Shown here: positions 51,361 through 61,537 of the stretch, piece by piece
How the letters are laid out: each line of letters begins with the position of its first letter
Position numbering within the stretch: position 1 is the stretch's first letter
Source: Candidatus Absconditabacterales bacterium
Lineage (GTDB): Bacteria > Patescibacteriota > Gracilibacteria > Absconditabacterales > Absconditicoccaceae
NCBI GenBank assembly: GCA_937923605.1
Contig: CALDTY010000003.1
Span: 1 to 64,000 of the forward strand
Direction of reading: 5' to 3'
DNA: 64,000 nucleotides
Position numbers and translations under genes: made by a program
Notes under the pieces: generated by a model
The model's database searches: none
What the model was told of the DNA's origin: nothing
What the model saw: only the letters and a program-made list of their open reading frames with translations

Positions 51361-51747
51361 ATGTCGAATATTGTCGTTTTGCAAAGTCTTGCGAAAGAGT
51401 ATCTCGCATCTAAATTTGCATGAAGACGTCAACAGAAGATCTATAGCATGATGAAGTTTGCTATGGTTTTTTCTCTTTTGATTGTAGTAGTTGGTGTATA
51501 TGCAAACTTAGTGACATCTGCGTCTACTAAATGATATTTTCTGGAGAAAGCAAAAAACGAATTAGCAAGTTTAGAATTCAACAAAGGGATTCAACAATTA
51601 GAAGTAATTAAAATGAAAAAAGATCTATGGTCAGAAATGAAACTTAAATATCATGATTCTTGGTTTCAATCAATTGGGTCAAACATGGTTACGATAAATG
51701 CATATGATACTGAATATGTTGCAAATGATGGAGCTTATGCTAACTAA
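51361..51747 (+). CDS. FtsL-like cell division protein
   Basis: A 128-residue protein with a basic cytoplasmic N-terminus, one membrane helix (about 31-52) and an external coiled-coil-like region (about 58-100). Size, topology and position right after rsmH match FtsL. The sequence itself is not conserved enough to be certain. Its 3' end overlaps the convergent dus gene by 8 bp. Confidence 0.6.
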
Positions 51748-52783
51748 TTGAATCAAAATAATTTGATAGAGTCTTTTTTAAATCTTTATAATTCCTCGCT
51801 TGAGGGATATTTTTTTTACATGCTTTATTATTTGGAAACCCATTGATATATCTAAACAAATATTTACGAAATTCTATTGGAGCATGACAATGATCGACAT
51901 TAATAGTGTTATTTGAAATATCTTTAGCTAGATGTTGTAAGTTTTCGTAAGTTGGTTGCTCAAGACCATGAGAATGATCATAGTTCTGTATCGCTTGTTT
52001 GAAATGTAGTTCACATGCAACACTAAGATCAAGGTGTTTAAAAATAGTTTCAATCACGTCCTGATTTGTTGGAACATATGGAGTAAGAATCCAGGGATTA
52101 CCGATTGCTCGTTGGGCTGGCATCATTCAGTCTAAGTTATTTATTTTTGTTACACAGTCTTGATATGAGCTTAGTCATCAATTTCATATAATTAAGGTGT
52201 CTGGTAATTGTTCTTTGAGCTTGTAAATAAAATTTCGATCTACATCTCAAGAATGAGATTGTTTATATGTTCTTCCGTGCACTGAGATCAAATGTACATA
52301 TTTACTAGCTTCAAGTAGAAAATCAAATTGTTCTTGAATATCATCTTGAGTAAGTCATATTCTAGTTTTTAATGAAAATGGTAGATCGATTTGTGATGAT
52401 ATGCTTTTGAGTATAGATAGAGTTTTTTGTTTATCTTTTAGCATGCCACTTCATGCTGCACATTTCATAATTTTTGGTGAAGGACATCACATATTCAATT
52501 CTATTCATGAATAAGAATATTTTTTTTGTATATCTACAGCGCATGCAATAAGACTGTCAGTATTTCATCAAAAAATTTGTGCAATTGTTTCATGATCAAA
52601 ATCACTTTTCAATAAATGTTTTATAACTCAACTAGGGTTGTGAGTATATCAATCCGCTGACATAAATTCTGTCCAGAGCATTAATTCATCATCTACGTTT
52701 CAATGCGTTTGGAAAATTTGTTTACATATAATTCTATATGCACAGTCTGTGACTCAATCCATTGGAGCTAAACAAATTTTCAT
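51740..52783 (-). CDS. dus: tRNA-dihydrouridine synthase
   Basis: A 347-residue protein. LAPMDGVTD is the N-terminal FMN-site signature; AQIFGGNTDSL, IELNMGCPSPKIMKCAAGSGML (G.P...V...G.G..L, with catalytic Cys in the CPSP/AAG region shifted), PFSLKTRIG, ISVHGRTYKQ and IIGNGGLSS follow. It reduces specific uridines in tRNA with an FMN cofactor. The C-terminal region has a helical RNA-binding tail. TGA encodes the key glycines. Confidence 0.92.
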
Positions 52784-52816
52784 TATTTTTTAGAAATTTT
52801 AAATAAAAGAGTACTG

Positions 52817-53539
52817 TTATTCAAATATTATGTTCAGGAGTTCTAGAGCGTATTCTTGCTCTAGAAATAAGGGAGAGCTTGCAATAGTTACTATATCAGC
52901 TTTATTTACTAGATTTTTCACCAGATTTATAGTCGTTGTTTTGTATTCACTAGACATCTCTGGAGCCCAGAAATCTAAATCAATATCAATAATTGTAAAT
53001 CCATTTTTTTCGAGGGTGTAAGATAATAACTCAGATTCTGACTTGATCCGTTGTATATTAGTGCTTGGGAATAATTGAGTAAAGGGAACAATAAAATTAG
53101 AAATCTGACATTCAAGATTTACATACTTTCGAAGTTCAGTTGGATCTGTTATTACATTTTTTGAAATAACATTTCATGGAACGTTCATGTCCGAGTGTTG
53201 ATCTATATGAAGTAAGGTTATCTGTGAGGTAATGTTTAGAGATGATATATGATTAATCCAAAAGTATAGAGCATGATTATGATTATCAAAAATGTAGATT
53301 GGAATATCATGATCAAGTTCATATATGTTTTGTAATCAAATACTTTGAAATATTTTTCAGGAATCATTTATTTCTTCTAGTACAATTTCGTGTCAGAGTT
53401 GTATTTCTTGAGTAGAAGAAATTTTTTTGAGTGAGGGGATTGTAATCTTTGCATCTCAAAATTTCTCTATCCTTGCATCAAAAGATAAGGCATTATTTCA
53501 ATGATTACTCTTAAGTATAAAAGGAGATAAATAGTTCAT
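52817..53539 (-). CDS. UPF0489-like protein
   Basis: A 240-residue protein. LYFWINHI, LLHIDQHSDMNVP and IIDIDLDFWAPEMS give an HxDxHxD ... DxDxDxW set of acidic and His residues as in UPF0489 proteins, which have an arginase-like fold and metal-site pattern. The biochemical role of the family is not settled. It is 33 bp upstream of dus on the same strand. Confidence 0.7.
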
Positions 53540-53587
53540 TAATTAAGTAGTCAAAAAATTTGACAAATATAAGATAACTAATATAAT

Positions 53588-53674
53588 ATGAATGTCAAGA
53601 AAGCGATCTTTAAATTATTTGGTTACTTATTGGAGAGTCCTTCTCTCTCAGCCATTGCGAAAAACATTGGTTAG
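53588..53674 (+). CDS. Possible 28-residue basic, amphipathic peptide
   Basis: ATG to TAG encodes a short peptide beginning MNVKKAIFKLFGYLLESPSL, with one hydrophobic stretch and a basic N-terminus. No TGA codon. It is followed after 3 bp by another tiny frame, in an otherwise gene-free 510-bp interval. It could be a leader peptide, a small membrane peptide or chance. Confidence 0.3.
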   Translation: MNVKKAIFKLFGYLLESPSLSAIAKNIG

Positions 53675-53677
53675 GCA

Positions 53678-53743
53678 ATGTCGAATTCTAATGAAAAAAC
53701 ATCAAAAACAAAAACAAAAAACAAAAAAAACGATTCATTGTAA
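53678..53743 (+). CDS. Possible 21-residue Lys/Thr-rich peptide
   Basis: ATG to TAA encodes 21 residues dominated by Lys, Thr, Asn and Ser. It directly follows the 28-residue frame, and its end lies inside a hairpin (AAACGATT / AATCGTTT region, 53731-53752). The remaining stretch to 53939 has no intact gene that I can support. Confidence 0.25.
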   Translation: MSNSNEKTSKTKTKNKKNDSL

Positions 53744-53939
53744 ATCGTTTAAACAAAAAAATTATTAGAAAAAATCATTAGAAGTACATTGAATCCTAAG
53801 ATTGGTAACCAGATAGAATGGGTAATATTGCTTTTCTCTAAGTACTATACGTACGAAAAGAAATTATACCTGTTCATGATGATGTAAAGGAAGGGATCTT
53901 GATCACATTCATCAAAAAAGAAATCAATTATGATTTCAA

Positions 53940-53972
53940 ACCGCAAGTAATATTAATTACTTGCGGTTTTTC
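53940..53972 (+). terminator. Intrinsic terminator
   Basis: ACCGCAAGTAAT and ATTACTTGCGGT form a 12-bp stem with a 4-nt loop and a T-run on the + strand. No annotated gene ends just before it, which suggests a small transcript within 53.6-53.97 kb. Confidence 0.85.
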
Positions 53973-54049
53973 TTTTCGTAAATTTACTCTCAATTTGAAT
54001 TTATTGTAAATATGCTTACAAAGATAGGACTTTAGTATCTAAAAATTTC

Positions 54050-54841
54050 ATGATAGATCTTTTAATATTGCAGGAAAATGTCTTAGATATTGTAAAGCAA
54101 GCGTGAATTCTTGCCCAAAAATACGTTGATGATATAGATAATTTACAAGTACATATCAAGTCATCTGAAAAAGATATGAAAACTGATGGATCACCTGTGA
54201 CACAAGCTGACACTGAAATAGAAATTTTTCTAAAGCAAGCTCTTAGGTCACTATTACCATGATCTGGTTTTATATGAGAAGAGACATGAAACGAGACGTG
54301 AGAATCAGACTATACCTGGATCATAGACCCTATTGATTGAACAAGGGAATTTTCAAGAGGTATGCCAGAACGATCAATACTTATTGCCTTAAAGTATAAA
54401 AATGATATAGTATTGTGAATTTCATTTATGCCAATAATTGACGAACTTATATATGCATCACTTTGAAATGGTGCTTGGTGTAATTGAAACAAACTGAACG
54501 TATCAGATCGCAACTTTGAAAAGGCATATATTATGCACGAAAGACATAAATATTTCATGAGAGATGGTACATATGATCAATTTTTAAAACTATGCGAACA
54601 AGTTTGATATTATAAAAGTGATCGTACTCGTTCATATCACTATTTGGCACAGGGAAAGATTGATGCGGTAATTGCTCCAAAACAACATGTATATGACTTT
54701 GCTCCTTTTGTTTGCATCCTTCAGGAAGCATGATGAATAGTCACAACGATTGGATGAAAGAGTATCACTGATAGTTATACAGACGCAATTTTTAGTAATT
54801 GAGTGTGTCATAAAAAAATTGTAGATATTTTTAGCGTATAA
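54050..54841 (+). CDS. Inositol monophosphatase family protein (second copy)
   Basis: A 263-residue phosphatase of the IMPase superfamily. It has DGSPVTQADTEIE, FIGEETGNETGES (metal Glu), WIIDPIDGTREF (signature) and a C-terminal YDFAPFVCILQEAGGIV block. It differs clearly from the copy at 7448 and has more typical IMPase/HisN motifs. It precedes a phosphohexomutase gene by 11 bp, so a sugar- or inositol-phosphate substrate is plausible. Confidence 0.85.
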
Positions 54842-54852
54842 ATTTAAGAACG

Positions 54853-56277
54853 ATGTATGATAGTTGTTTTAAGTCTTATGATATAAGAAGTGTGTATGGG
54901 GAACCATTAGATATAAAGTTCGCATATAATTTAGGAATCTGAATTTGACAGCACTTATACTCAAGTATATGACCTGACGCAACCTTGATTTTTGGTAGTG
55001 ATGTAAGACAAGCAAATAACGAAATTATAGATTGGTTTATAACATGATTGGAAAAAAGTTGAATTACAAATTATTATAACGCTGGTATTCATGTTGAAAA
55101 TATGTGAGATCAATATCATCAATGGTGAGTATGTAGTTCATCATTCCTATATTATTTTTGAAAAAATACATTTGATTTATGAGTGGTATTTACCGCTTCA
55201 CATAATCCACCTGAATATGTAGGGATGAAAATAATTGATACAACATGACAATTGATACCATCGTTACAACTGAAAAACATGATTAGCGAGTATATACCTT
55301 TAGATACTAATCACGATGCTGATCTGTCAAAGTCATGAAAAGAAAAACTAGAACTAAATGACTTAGTCCAAAAAAAATTAGAAAGTTTACATTCTCTGTT
55401 AACTGATAAATTTACATCTTTGAGCTGAACATATAATATAGTTATTGATTTTTCAAATTGAGCAGCTGTAGCATATGAACAAGAATTTTTTAAGCATATA
55501 GCATGATTAACAAATATTAATATCACTTATATCTGTGATAAAGCTGATACAAATTATTCAATTCATCAAAGTGACACACAAGTGCCACATGATTATGAAA
55601 CATTGATCGAAAAGGTTGTTGAGACATCAGCTGATCTAGGAATAATGTTTGATTGAGACTGAGATAGATTATGATTTGTAGATCATGCTTGAACTATAGT
55701 AGAATGAGATATTATCACTTGAATCATAGCTTCAGATATGCTAAAAAAATCTGGATGAGGCATCATAGTGCATGATGTTTTTACATCACGTACGGTAATT
55801 GATAAGATTCAATCTCTTTGATGAACACCTGTTAAGTGTAGAGTTGGACATACGCATGTAAAAAAACTCATGCAAGAAAATTGAGCAATTTTTGGTGGAG
55901 AAAATAGCTGACACTTGTTTTTCCCGGAGGTTTGATGATTTGAATTCCCGCTGCTGGCACTATTTCATGTAATGTCGGAGATGGAAGCGACACGTCAAAG
56001 CTTGAATACATTAGCAGAACCTTATTTAATTTTTGATAAGATGCCGCTAAAAAAGATCGGAGTTGAAAATACAGATCAATCTTTAGGAAGAGTTATTGAT
56101 CGTTTTACTTCAAAATGATATAAAGTAGACAATACTGACGGAATAGGGATATATGATAATGATTTTTGGTTCGTGTTAAGACCATCTAATACTGAACCAG
56201 TTCTCAAATTGGTTATTGAATCTCAAGATCAAGCGATGACTAAAGAACTCTTGCAAGAAATTCAAGATCTTCTTTAA
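54853..56277 (+). CDS. Phosphomannomutase/phosphoglucomutase
   Basis: A 474-residue alpha-D-phosphohexomutase. Domain 1 begins FKSYDIRSVYGEPLD and carries the phosphoserine loop VFTASHNPPEYVG; domain 2 has the metal loop MFDGDGDRLG (glycines TGA); domain 3 has FGGENSGHLFFPE; domain 4 has RPSNTEPVLKLVIES. It moves phosphate between C1 and C6 of hexoses for surface glycan precursors. Its TAA overlaps the convergent YvcK gene's stop. Confidence 0.93.
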
Positions 56278-57281
56278 TGATGTAGAATTGAGTTTATAAC
56301 CTTACTGACTCTTTTCTTGTCGGCTTTAATAACATGTGTGCCTACATGTTGTTTTTTATTTGAGGCACGTTCCAAGGTATCTAGAGATTTTATTTCAATA
56401 TCTTCAAGAAAATATCATGAATGTACTATTGTAGAAGGCGCTATATTCTCTAAATCTAGAGGTACTAGCTCATGATTTCTTTGTTTATAGTATTCGATTA
56501 CCTCTTGTGGAGGCAACGAAGTGTTGACGATGAGATGATCGATTTTTCTAGGTAAATATTCTTGTAAGCAATTTACATGATCTGATAATGTTCGTCAGTC
56601 AGTTTGATTTGGATAGCTAAATATATTTCAGAAATAGAGTAGTTTAGCTTTGGTATTGCGATCAATAGCTTCTTTTATTCATGTATGTAAGAGTGTACTA
56701 ATGATAGCAGTTCCAAGTACTCATGGACAAACTATTATATAATCAGCCTTTTCTAGAGCAGTACAAACTGATAACAAAGCAGGAGTTGAAGGGTCCTCCA
56801 AATAAAATGATGTGATAGGAGATGGGTTCTCTCTTTTAATTATCTCTCGTTCTCAAGTAACTGAACTACCATCTTCAAGCTGTGCACAAATTTGAGTTGA
56901 AAAACCGCTAACTGGTAGAATATGAGTTTCCAATCTTAGTTCTTTATTTATTATTTTAATTGCTTGATCGTATCATCAATAGATTTGAGAAAGTGCTCAG
57001 ATAATTATATTTCAGACGTGAGTTCAACTGAGTTCTCCATCACGAAATCTATAATTCAATAATGAATTTAAGACAGAGTCATCGCGACTCACTTTATTTA
57101 TACAGTTACGAACGTCTCAAGGTGAAGGTATTCACAAAGACTCCCTTACTATTTTACTTGATCAACCATTGTCTGTAGTACACACAATTCAAGTTAGTCA
57201 GTTTATTTCAGGGATAGATTGTAATATATTGAGAATTCATGCTTGAGCAGTTCATCATCAAATTGTACAGATATTTGTCAT
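56274..57281 (-). CDS. yvcK: YvcK/CofD-family protein (putative gluconeogenesis factor)
   Basis: A 335-residue protein. The N-terminus ICTIGGGTAQAGIL and CTTDNGGSSKIVRES are the family signatures; PSPGDVRNCIN, GTHVGNIIIGAL and FSTQICAQLEDG follow in order. Members bind UDP-sugars and affect cell-wall synthesis and carbon flow. It is divergent from the nucleotidyltransferase at 57380, with 98 bp between them. Confidence 0.9.
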
Positions 57282-57379
57282 TATAAATTACAGGTAAATT
57301 ATTTCAAAAACTTCTTTATGGTATTTTTATATCACTTATTTACAATATCTTCATATTACTTTATTACTAGTTTCAAATC

Positions 57380-58267
57380 ATGAATCAAGAACTTTCATTA
57401 ATAGTTCTAGCTGCAGGTATGTGAAGTCGTTATTGAGGTCTAAAACAAATTGATGAATTTTGACCAAATTGAGAAGGATTGTTGGAGTATGCAGTATATG
57501 ATGCTATCAAGGCTTGATTTCAACATATGGTGTTTGTGATCCGTAAAGATTTTGAAGAAGAATTTGTAACAAAGTTTGAAAAGATGTTAGCTGCATGTCC
57601 AAGATTTTCTCTTGTACGCCAGGAGTTTGATCCAGAATTTTGATTTACTCAAACAGCAACTCGTGAAAAGCCTTGGTGAACCTTACATGCTACTTTATCT
57701 TGTTCGCATGTCATAAATTGACCATTTGCAGTTGTCAATGCAGATGATCGGTATGGCACCAAAAGTTACTACTTGATAGCAGAGCGTTTAAAGCATATTG
57801 ATAACAATAAAGCTTTTCTGGTGTGATATGTTCTTTGAAATACATTATCTGATCACGGCTTTGTAAATAGAGGTATATGCCAGGTAGAGGAGGGACAATT
57901 GCAAGAGGTTGTTGAGCATCGTAAAATTGGTAAGGTAGATTGAAAAATAACTGATCATGAACAGAATTTTTTGACATGAACTGAAACAGTTTCAATGAAT
58001 TTTTGGTGATTTCATCAAGATTTTTTCAAACAAGCTCATCCACTGTTTGTACAGTTTGTTCTCAATCATAGTCAAACAGCTATTGCTGAAATGGTTATTC
58101 CAGATGCTATAGATACATTGATTCATGATGAAATATTATCTTGTACAGTGATTCCATCTCCGGACTCATGGCAATGAGTTACAAACGCAGAAGACAAACC
58201 TAGAGTTCAAAAAGCTTTCACTGAAATGATTCAGGATTGAGTGTATCCATTATCTCTTTGGGAATAA
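57380..58267 (+). CDS. Sugar nucleotidyltransferase-like protein
   Basis: A 295-residue protein of the NTP-transferase superfamily. It opens LSLIVLAAGMGSRYGGLKQ, the nucleotide-binding signature with Lys, and has GPFAVVNADDRYG (metal-binding DD) and later SMNFWGFH. Such enzymes activate sugar phosphates. The sugar cannot be told. It lies near yvcK and the phosphohexomutase, which fits a glycan-precursor role. Confidence 0.85.
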
Positions 58268-58394
58268 GAGTCACTAAAAATTGTTTAACATTTATTGCGA
58301 GGGTAATTATCGAAACTTGACTTTAAAGACCAATTATTTAATAATATATATGTATTTAAATTCTTAAACTAAATTCTTAAATAAAAAATTAGAC

Positions 58395-59018
58395 ATGAAA
58401 AATTATTATTGTTCTTTAAAAGATGAACTTCATCAACATGATTCGTTTGATGATTTTAATGAAAGCAAATTGATTCCTATTTATGTGGCAATCTTAATGT
58501 TGATCGTATCCATTTCTGGAGTTGCAATCGCTCATGGATATTTAACAGATAAACAGTTGCCCTTACTAGTTGGATCGATTGTATTATCTATTTGCATAAC
58601 ACTGGCAGTGTTAGTTGAGATTCTTTATAAAAAAGAATCAATATACACATCACTCTCTTACATATTGCCTGTATCTTTCTTTAGATATATTGTTAGTAAC
58701 TATTGTTCAAGCAAACTTGAATCTTATCATCAAGCAATAAACGATTTTGAAACATCTTCTAAATCATTTGTTACTGAATTATCTAACGTAGATGATGTAT
58801 CTAACGCGATTGTGAAGTTAATTTTGCCTTCAGGTAAAGAATTATGTGTATTGTTACATCAATTTACAGATGATGATAGTGCTAACATTAAAACTATTTT
58901 TGTAGATTCATATAAGAGCGAAAGCCTTTATTCTCTTGAAATTGAAAATATACAAAATCAAATTAATGCTTTATTACCTTATTCAAAAAATTTAGCATTC
59001 CCTTCAGTAATTTCATAA
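58395..59018 (+). CDS. Two-helix membrane protein, hypothetical
   Basis: A 207-residue protein with a short acidic N-terminus, two membrane helices (about 28-48 and 55-75), a third weak hydrophobic stretch near 88-100, and a soluble C-terminal half. Its plan resembles 24977-25630. No TGA codons. It is 27 bp before the next TGA-free gene. Not recognised. Confidence 0.65.
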   Translation: MKNYYCSLKDELHQHDSFDDFNESKLIPIYVAILMLIVSISGVAIAHGYLTDKQLPLLVGSIVLSICITLAVLVEILYKKESIYTSLSYILPVSFFRYIVSNYCSSKLESYHQAINDFETSSKSFVTELSNVDDVSNAIVKLILPSGKELCVLLHQFTDDDSANIKTIFVDSYKSESLYSLEIENIQNQINALLPYSKNLAFPSVIS

Positions 59019-59045
59019 TAAATTAAATAACAAAAATGAAAGAAT

Positions 59046-59489
59046 ATGTTTTTTAAAAAAATTTTTAGAGGAATTAAAGCCTTTGTCTTTGCCCCAAGAC
59101 TATGGTATGTTAATCTATTCGTTATGATGATTTGCGCATTTTTATCAATACAACGGATGGGTCACATTGAATGGATTGTAATTACAGTTCCTATGCTGCT
59201 TTGGTACTATTTGTGTCAAGGTAAGGAATTGGAGGAATCAGTCTATAGAGGAAAAAGTAGATCAAAATCGAATCTTAGCAAAACTATGTTAGGATTAGCT
59301 ATTTGGCCTTGCTTTGTAATTCTATGGGTATTGAATATAATTGGTTTACTCGATGGGGCTGACTTACGTTATGCACTACGTATACATTGGTGTCCTATGA
59401 TCTCTGCAACTATATGTAACCTGGGTATATTATATAGATGGAAGAATCTAAGAGTTGAATCAGATAATAGACAAATACAAATTCTTTAA
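59046..59489 (+). CDS. Small multi-helix membrane protein
   Basis: A 147-residue protein with four hydrophobic helices (about 18-32, 38-54, 84-104 and 118-132). No TGA codons. Ends in TAA before a terminator. Not recognised. Confidence 0.65.
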   Translation: MFFKKIFRGIKAFVFAPRLWYVNLFVMMICAFLSIQRMGHIEWIVITVPMLLWYYLCQGKELEESVYRGKSRSKSNLSKTMLGLAIWPCFVILWVLNIIGLLDGADLRYALRIHWCPMISATICNLGILYRWKNLRVESDNRQIQIL

Positions 59490-59504
59490 TCAAAAAATGA
59501 TTAG

Positions 59505-59537
59505 AATTGCAAGCTTGTAAACTTTGTTTCAAGCTTT
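59505..59537 (+). terminator. Intrinsic terminator
   Basis: AAGCTTG and CAAGCTT form a stem with a 12-nt loop followed by eight or more Ts. It ends the TGA-free pair at 58395-59489. Confidence 0.8.
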
Positions 59538-59643
59538 TTTTTATTGATTAATAATTATTATTTTTACTTTAGAAGTAATAATGACTTTAAATTAATTTTA
59601 AAATTCATAGCATATTTTTTGTTTATTTAAATATCGTTTTTCA

Positions 59644-60525
59644 ATGAAACAAATCTTAGTAAGTGGCTCTATAGCCAATGATTATATTATGAATTTCCAT
59701 GATGAATTTGGTAAATATATCCTTCCAGAAAAAACTAATCAACTTAGTGTATGATTTAATATTGATGAATTTCATGCTCATAATGGTGGGGCAGGTCAAA
59801 ATATTTCATATAATCTTTGATTATTGAAACAAGAATCAATATTGCTTGGAGCGGTAGGTAAAGAACGATTAGCGAGTGAGTTTAACAAGCAATGGATTGA
59901 TTACACGTATACTGTAATCTCAGAAACTCATCATACTGCTGTTGCAAACATTATGACTGACAATAAGAATAATCAAATCACTTCATTTTACCCTTGAGCG
60001 AGTTTCGATGCTCATTTGATGTCGATAGATCAAGTCAAACAAGAGATTAGTATAGCAATTGTCGCGCCAAACGCTCCAGAAACAATGATGAATCACACAA
60101 TACAATGTAAAAAAAATGGCATTCCAGTAATCTTTGATCCGGGTCAACCTCTTCCGGTATTTTCTAAACAAATGCTTCATGATACTTTAACTGCTGCTAC
60201 ATATCTGATTGTAAACGAATATGAATTGGATCTTCTATGTAAGATAGCTGAGCTTCAGGAGTCAGACTTACTGCAATTTGTAGATGCATATATAGTTACT
60301 TTAGGATCAAATGGATCACGTTATGTAGATAAAAATGAGACGTTTACTGTTCCAGCAGAATTAATCTCAGAAGTAAAAGATCCTACATGAGCATGAGATT
60401 CATTTAGGGCTGGAATCCTATATTGTATACATCATGGTAAAACATGGAAAGAGGGTATGGAATTATGAAGTAAACTTGCTGCTGCGTGTATTCAAGTGCA
60501 TGGTACCCAAACACATACTTTATAG
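59644..60525 (+). CDS. PfkB-family carbohydrate/nucleoside kinase (adenosine kinase-like)
   Basis: A 293-residue ribokinase-fold enzyme. It has ILVSGSIANDYIMNF at the N-terminus, HNGGAGQNISYNLGLL (substrate-binding glycines), YLIVNEYELDLLC and the ATP-site motif DPTGAGDSFRAG with the catalytic Asp. The PfkB family includes adenosine kinase, ribokinase and fructokinase. It lies just before the SAM riboswitch, metK and ahcY; adenosine is a product of AhcY, so adenosine kinase is likely. That assignment is inference. Confidence 0.82.
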
Positions 60526-60599
60526 TAAATAGTAGATATTAACTTGAAAATACTAAACACATCTATATATTTTTGTCAATCGAAGGCAACTGTGCTTGC

Positions 60600-60762
60600 A
60601 CAGATATCGAGAGTGGATACGAGAGATTAGGCTCTATGACTATCCCGGCAACCCTTATAATTTGATAAGAAGGTGCCAATTCCTACCTCACAGAGGAAAG
60701 ATGTTATATTGTGTGTCTTATCGCAAAAAGCATCTTCTGTATTGTGAAGATGCTTTTTGTTT
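60600..60762 (+). ncRNA. SAM-I (S-box) riboswitch with terminator
   Basis: The aptamer core is clear: ATATCGAGAGTGGA, GGCTCTATGAC, TCCCGGCAACC, AAGGTGCCAATTCC and GAAAGATG occur in S-box order over about 110 nt. A strong terminator follows: AAAAAGCATCTTC (60725) pairs with GAAGATGCTTTTT (ending 60758). SAM binding should favour the terminator and lower expression of the downstream genes, the cysteine hydrolase, metK and ahcY. The GAAAGATG region could form an antiterminator with CATCTT. Confidence 0.92.
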
Positions 60763-60775
60763 ATTTATATATGTT

Positions 60776-61354
60776 ATGCTAGCACAGAAGTCCTTACTAA
60801 TTTGAGTACATCCTCAAAATAAAATTCTTCATAAAAACTCATTTATTATACAAGAAAACTATGCCCACAAATACCAAAAAGATAAAGTGAAGGTGAGGCA
60901 TTTGATAGGAGAATGTTTTGATATTGCTGTAGAAAATTGAATCGAGAACCTTGTTGTACAACATATCAACAAATGAGAAAAGAAAGATCGAGATAATGAT
61001 ATTATTGACGAAATCAAACAACTTAATAATGTATATAGTGATTCTCAGCTAAATGTTCTTAAGCATGAACAAGTAAAAAAAATCCTAAGTTCACAGATGC
61101 CAATCTTTTTTGTTGGATGAGTAACTCATCAATGTGTTTATGATTGAGCAATTACAGCGCATGTTAAGTGACATCCTACATATATAATTCAAGATGCTTG
61201 TGCAAGTCGATGGTCACATTATCATGAAAAATGACTTGAAAAATTACGTACATTTTCAACTCTTATTACTGTAGATGAATTTAAAAATCTCATCAAAAAC
61301 AATGATGCATTTAGAAACAAAACTTGATATGATAACTTATTAAAAGTTGCTTAA
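60776..61354 (+). CDS. Isochorismatase-like cysteine hydrolase
   Basis: A 192-residue protein. SLLIGVHPQNKIL is a divergent first motif (DxQ is usual), VVQHIN is the second-strand region, and FFVGGVTHQCVYDGAITAHVKG with its nucleophile Cys is the family's C-terminal motif. The Asp of the usual DxQ is replaced, so activity may differ from nicotinamidase. It is the first gene downstream of the SAM riboswitch. Substrate unknown. Confidence 0.75.
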
Positions 61355-61401
61355 TTCAACTATCGAATACCTTGAAATAAATACTAAAGTGCATAAAGTA
61401 A

Positions 61402-61520
61402 GATATCAATTATTCTGAAGCATCGGGGCAATGGTTGATATCATTCATACTTATTCAAATTTGTGGAAAGATATCAAAAGGCTCGTAAAAGATACCTTTC
61501 CAAATTAGGAGAGTTTTTTT
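61402..61520 (+). promoter_or_regulatory. Structured leader before metK (possible attenuator)
   Basis: GATATCAA (61402) and TTGATATC (ending 61442) form a perfect 8-bp stem. A second, longer hairpin (61458-61475 with 61491-61506) is followed by seven Ts, as in a terminator. GATATC occurs in both hairpins, so alternative pairing is possible. It does not match the S-box core. The 184-bp gap otherwise holds no gene. Confidence 0.5.
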
Positions 61521-61537
61521 ATTCTTATATGATTTAG

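Noticed and set aside
53744-53939. A frameshifted gene remnant with peptide-like stretches in two frames
   Set aside because: Stops occur in every frame and no family motif is seen, so a pseudogene cannot be claimed.
60776-61354. Second nicotinamidase
   Set aside because: The first catalytic motif (DxQ) and the Lys/metal region of PncA are missing; only the Cys motif remains, so a general cysteine-hydrolase label is safer.
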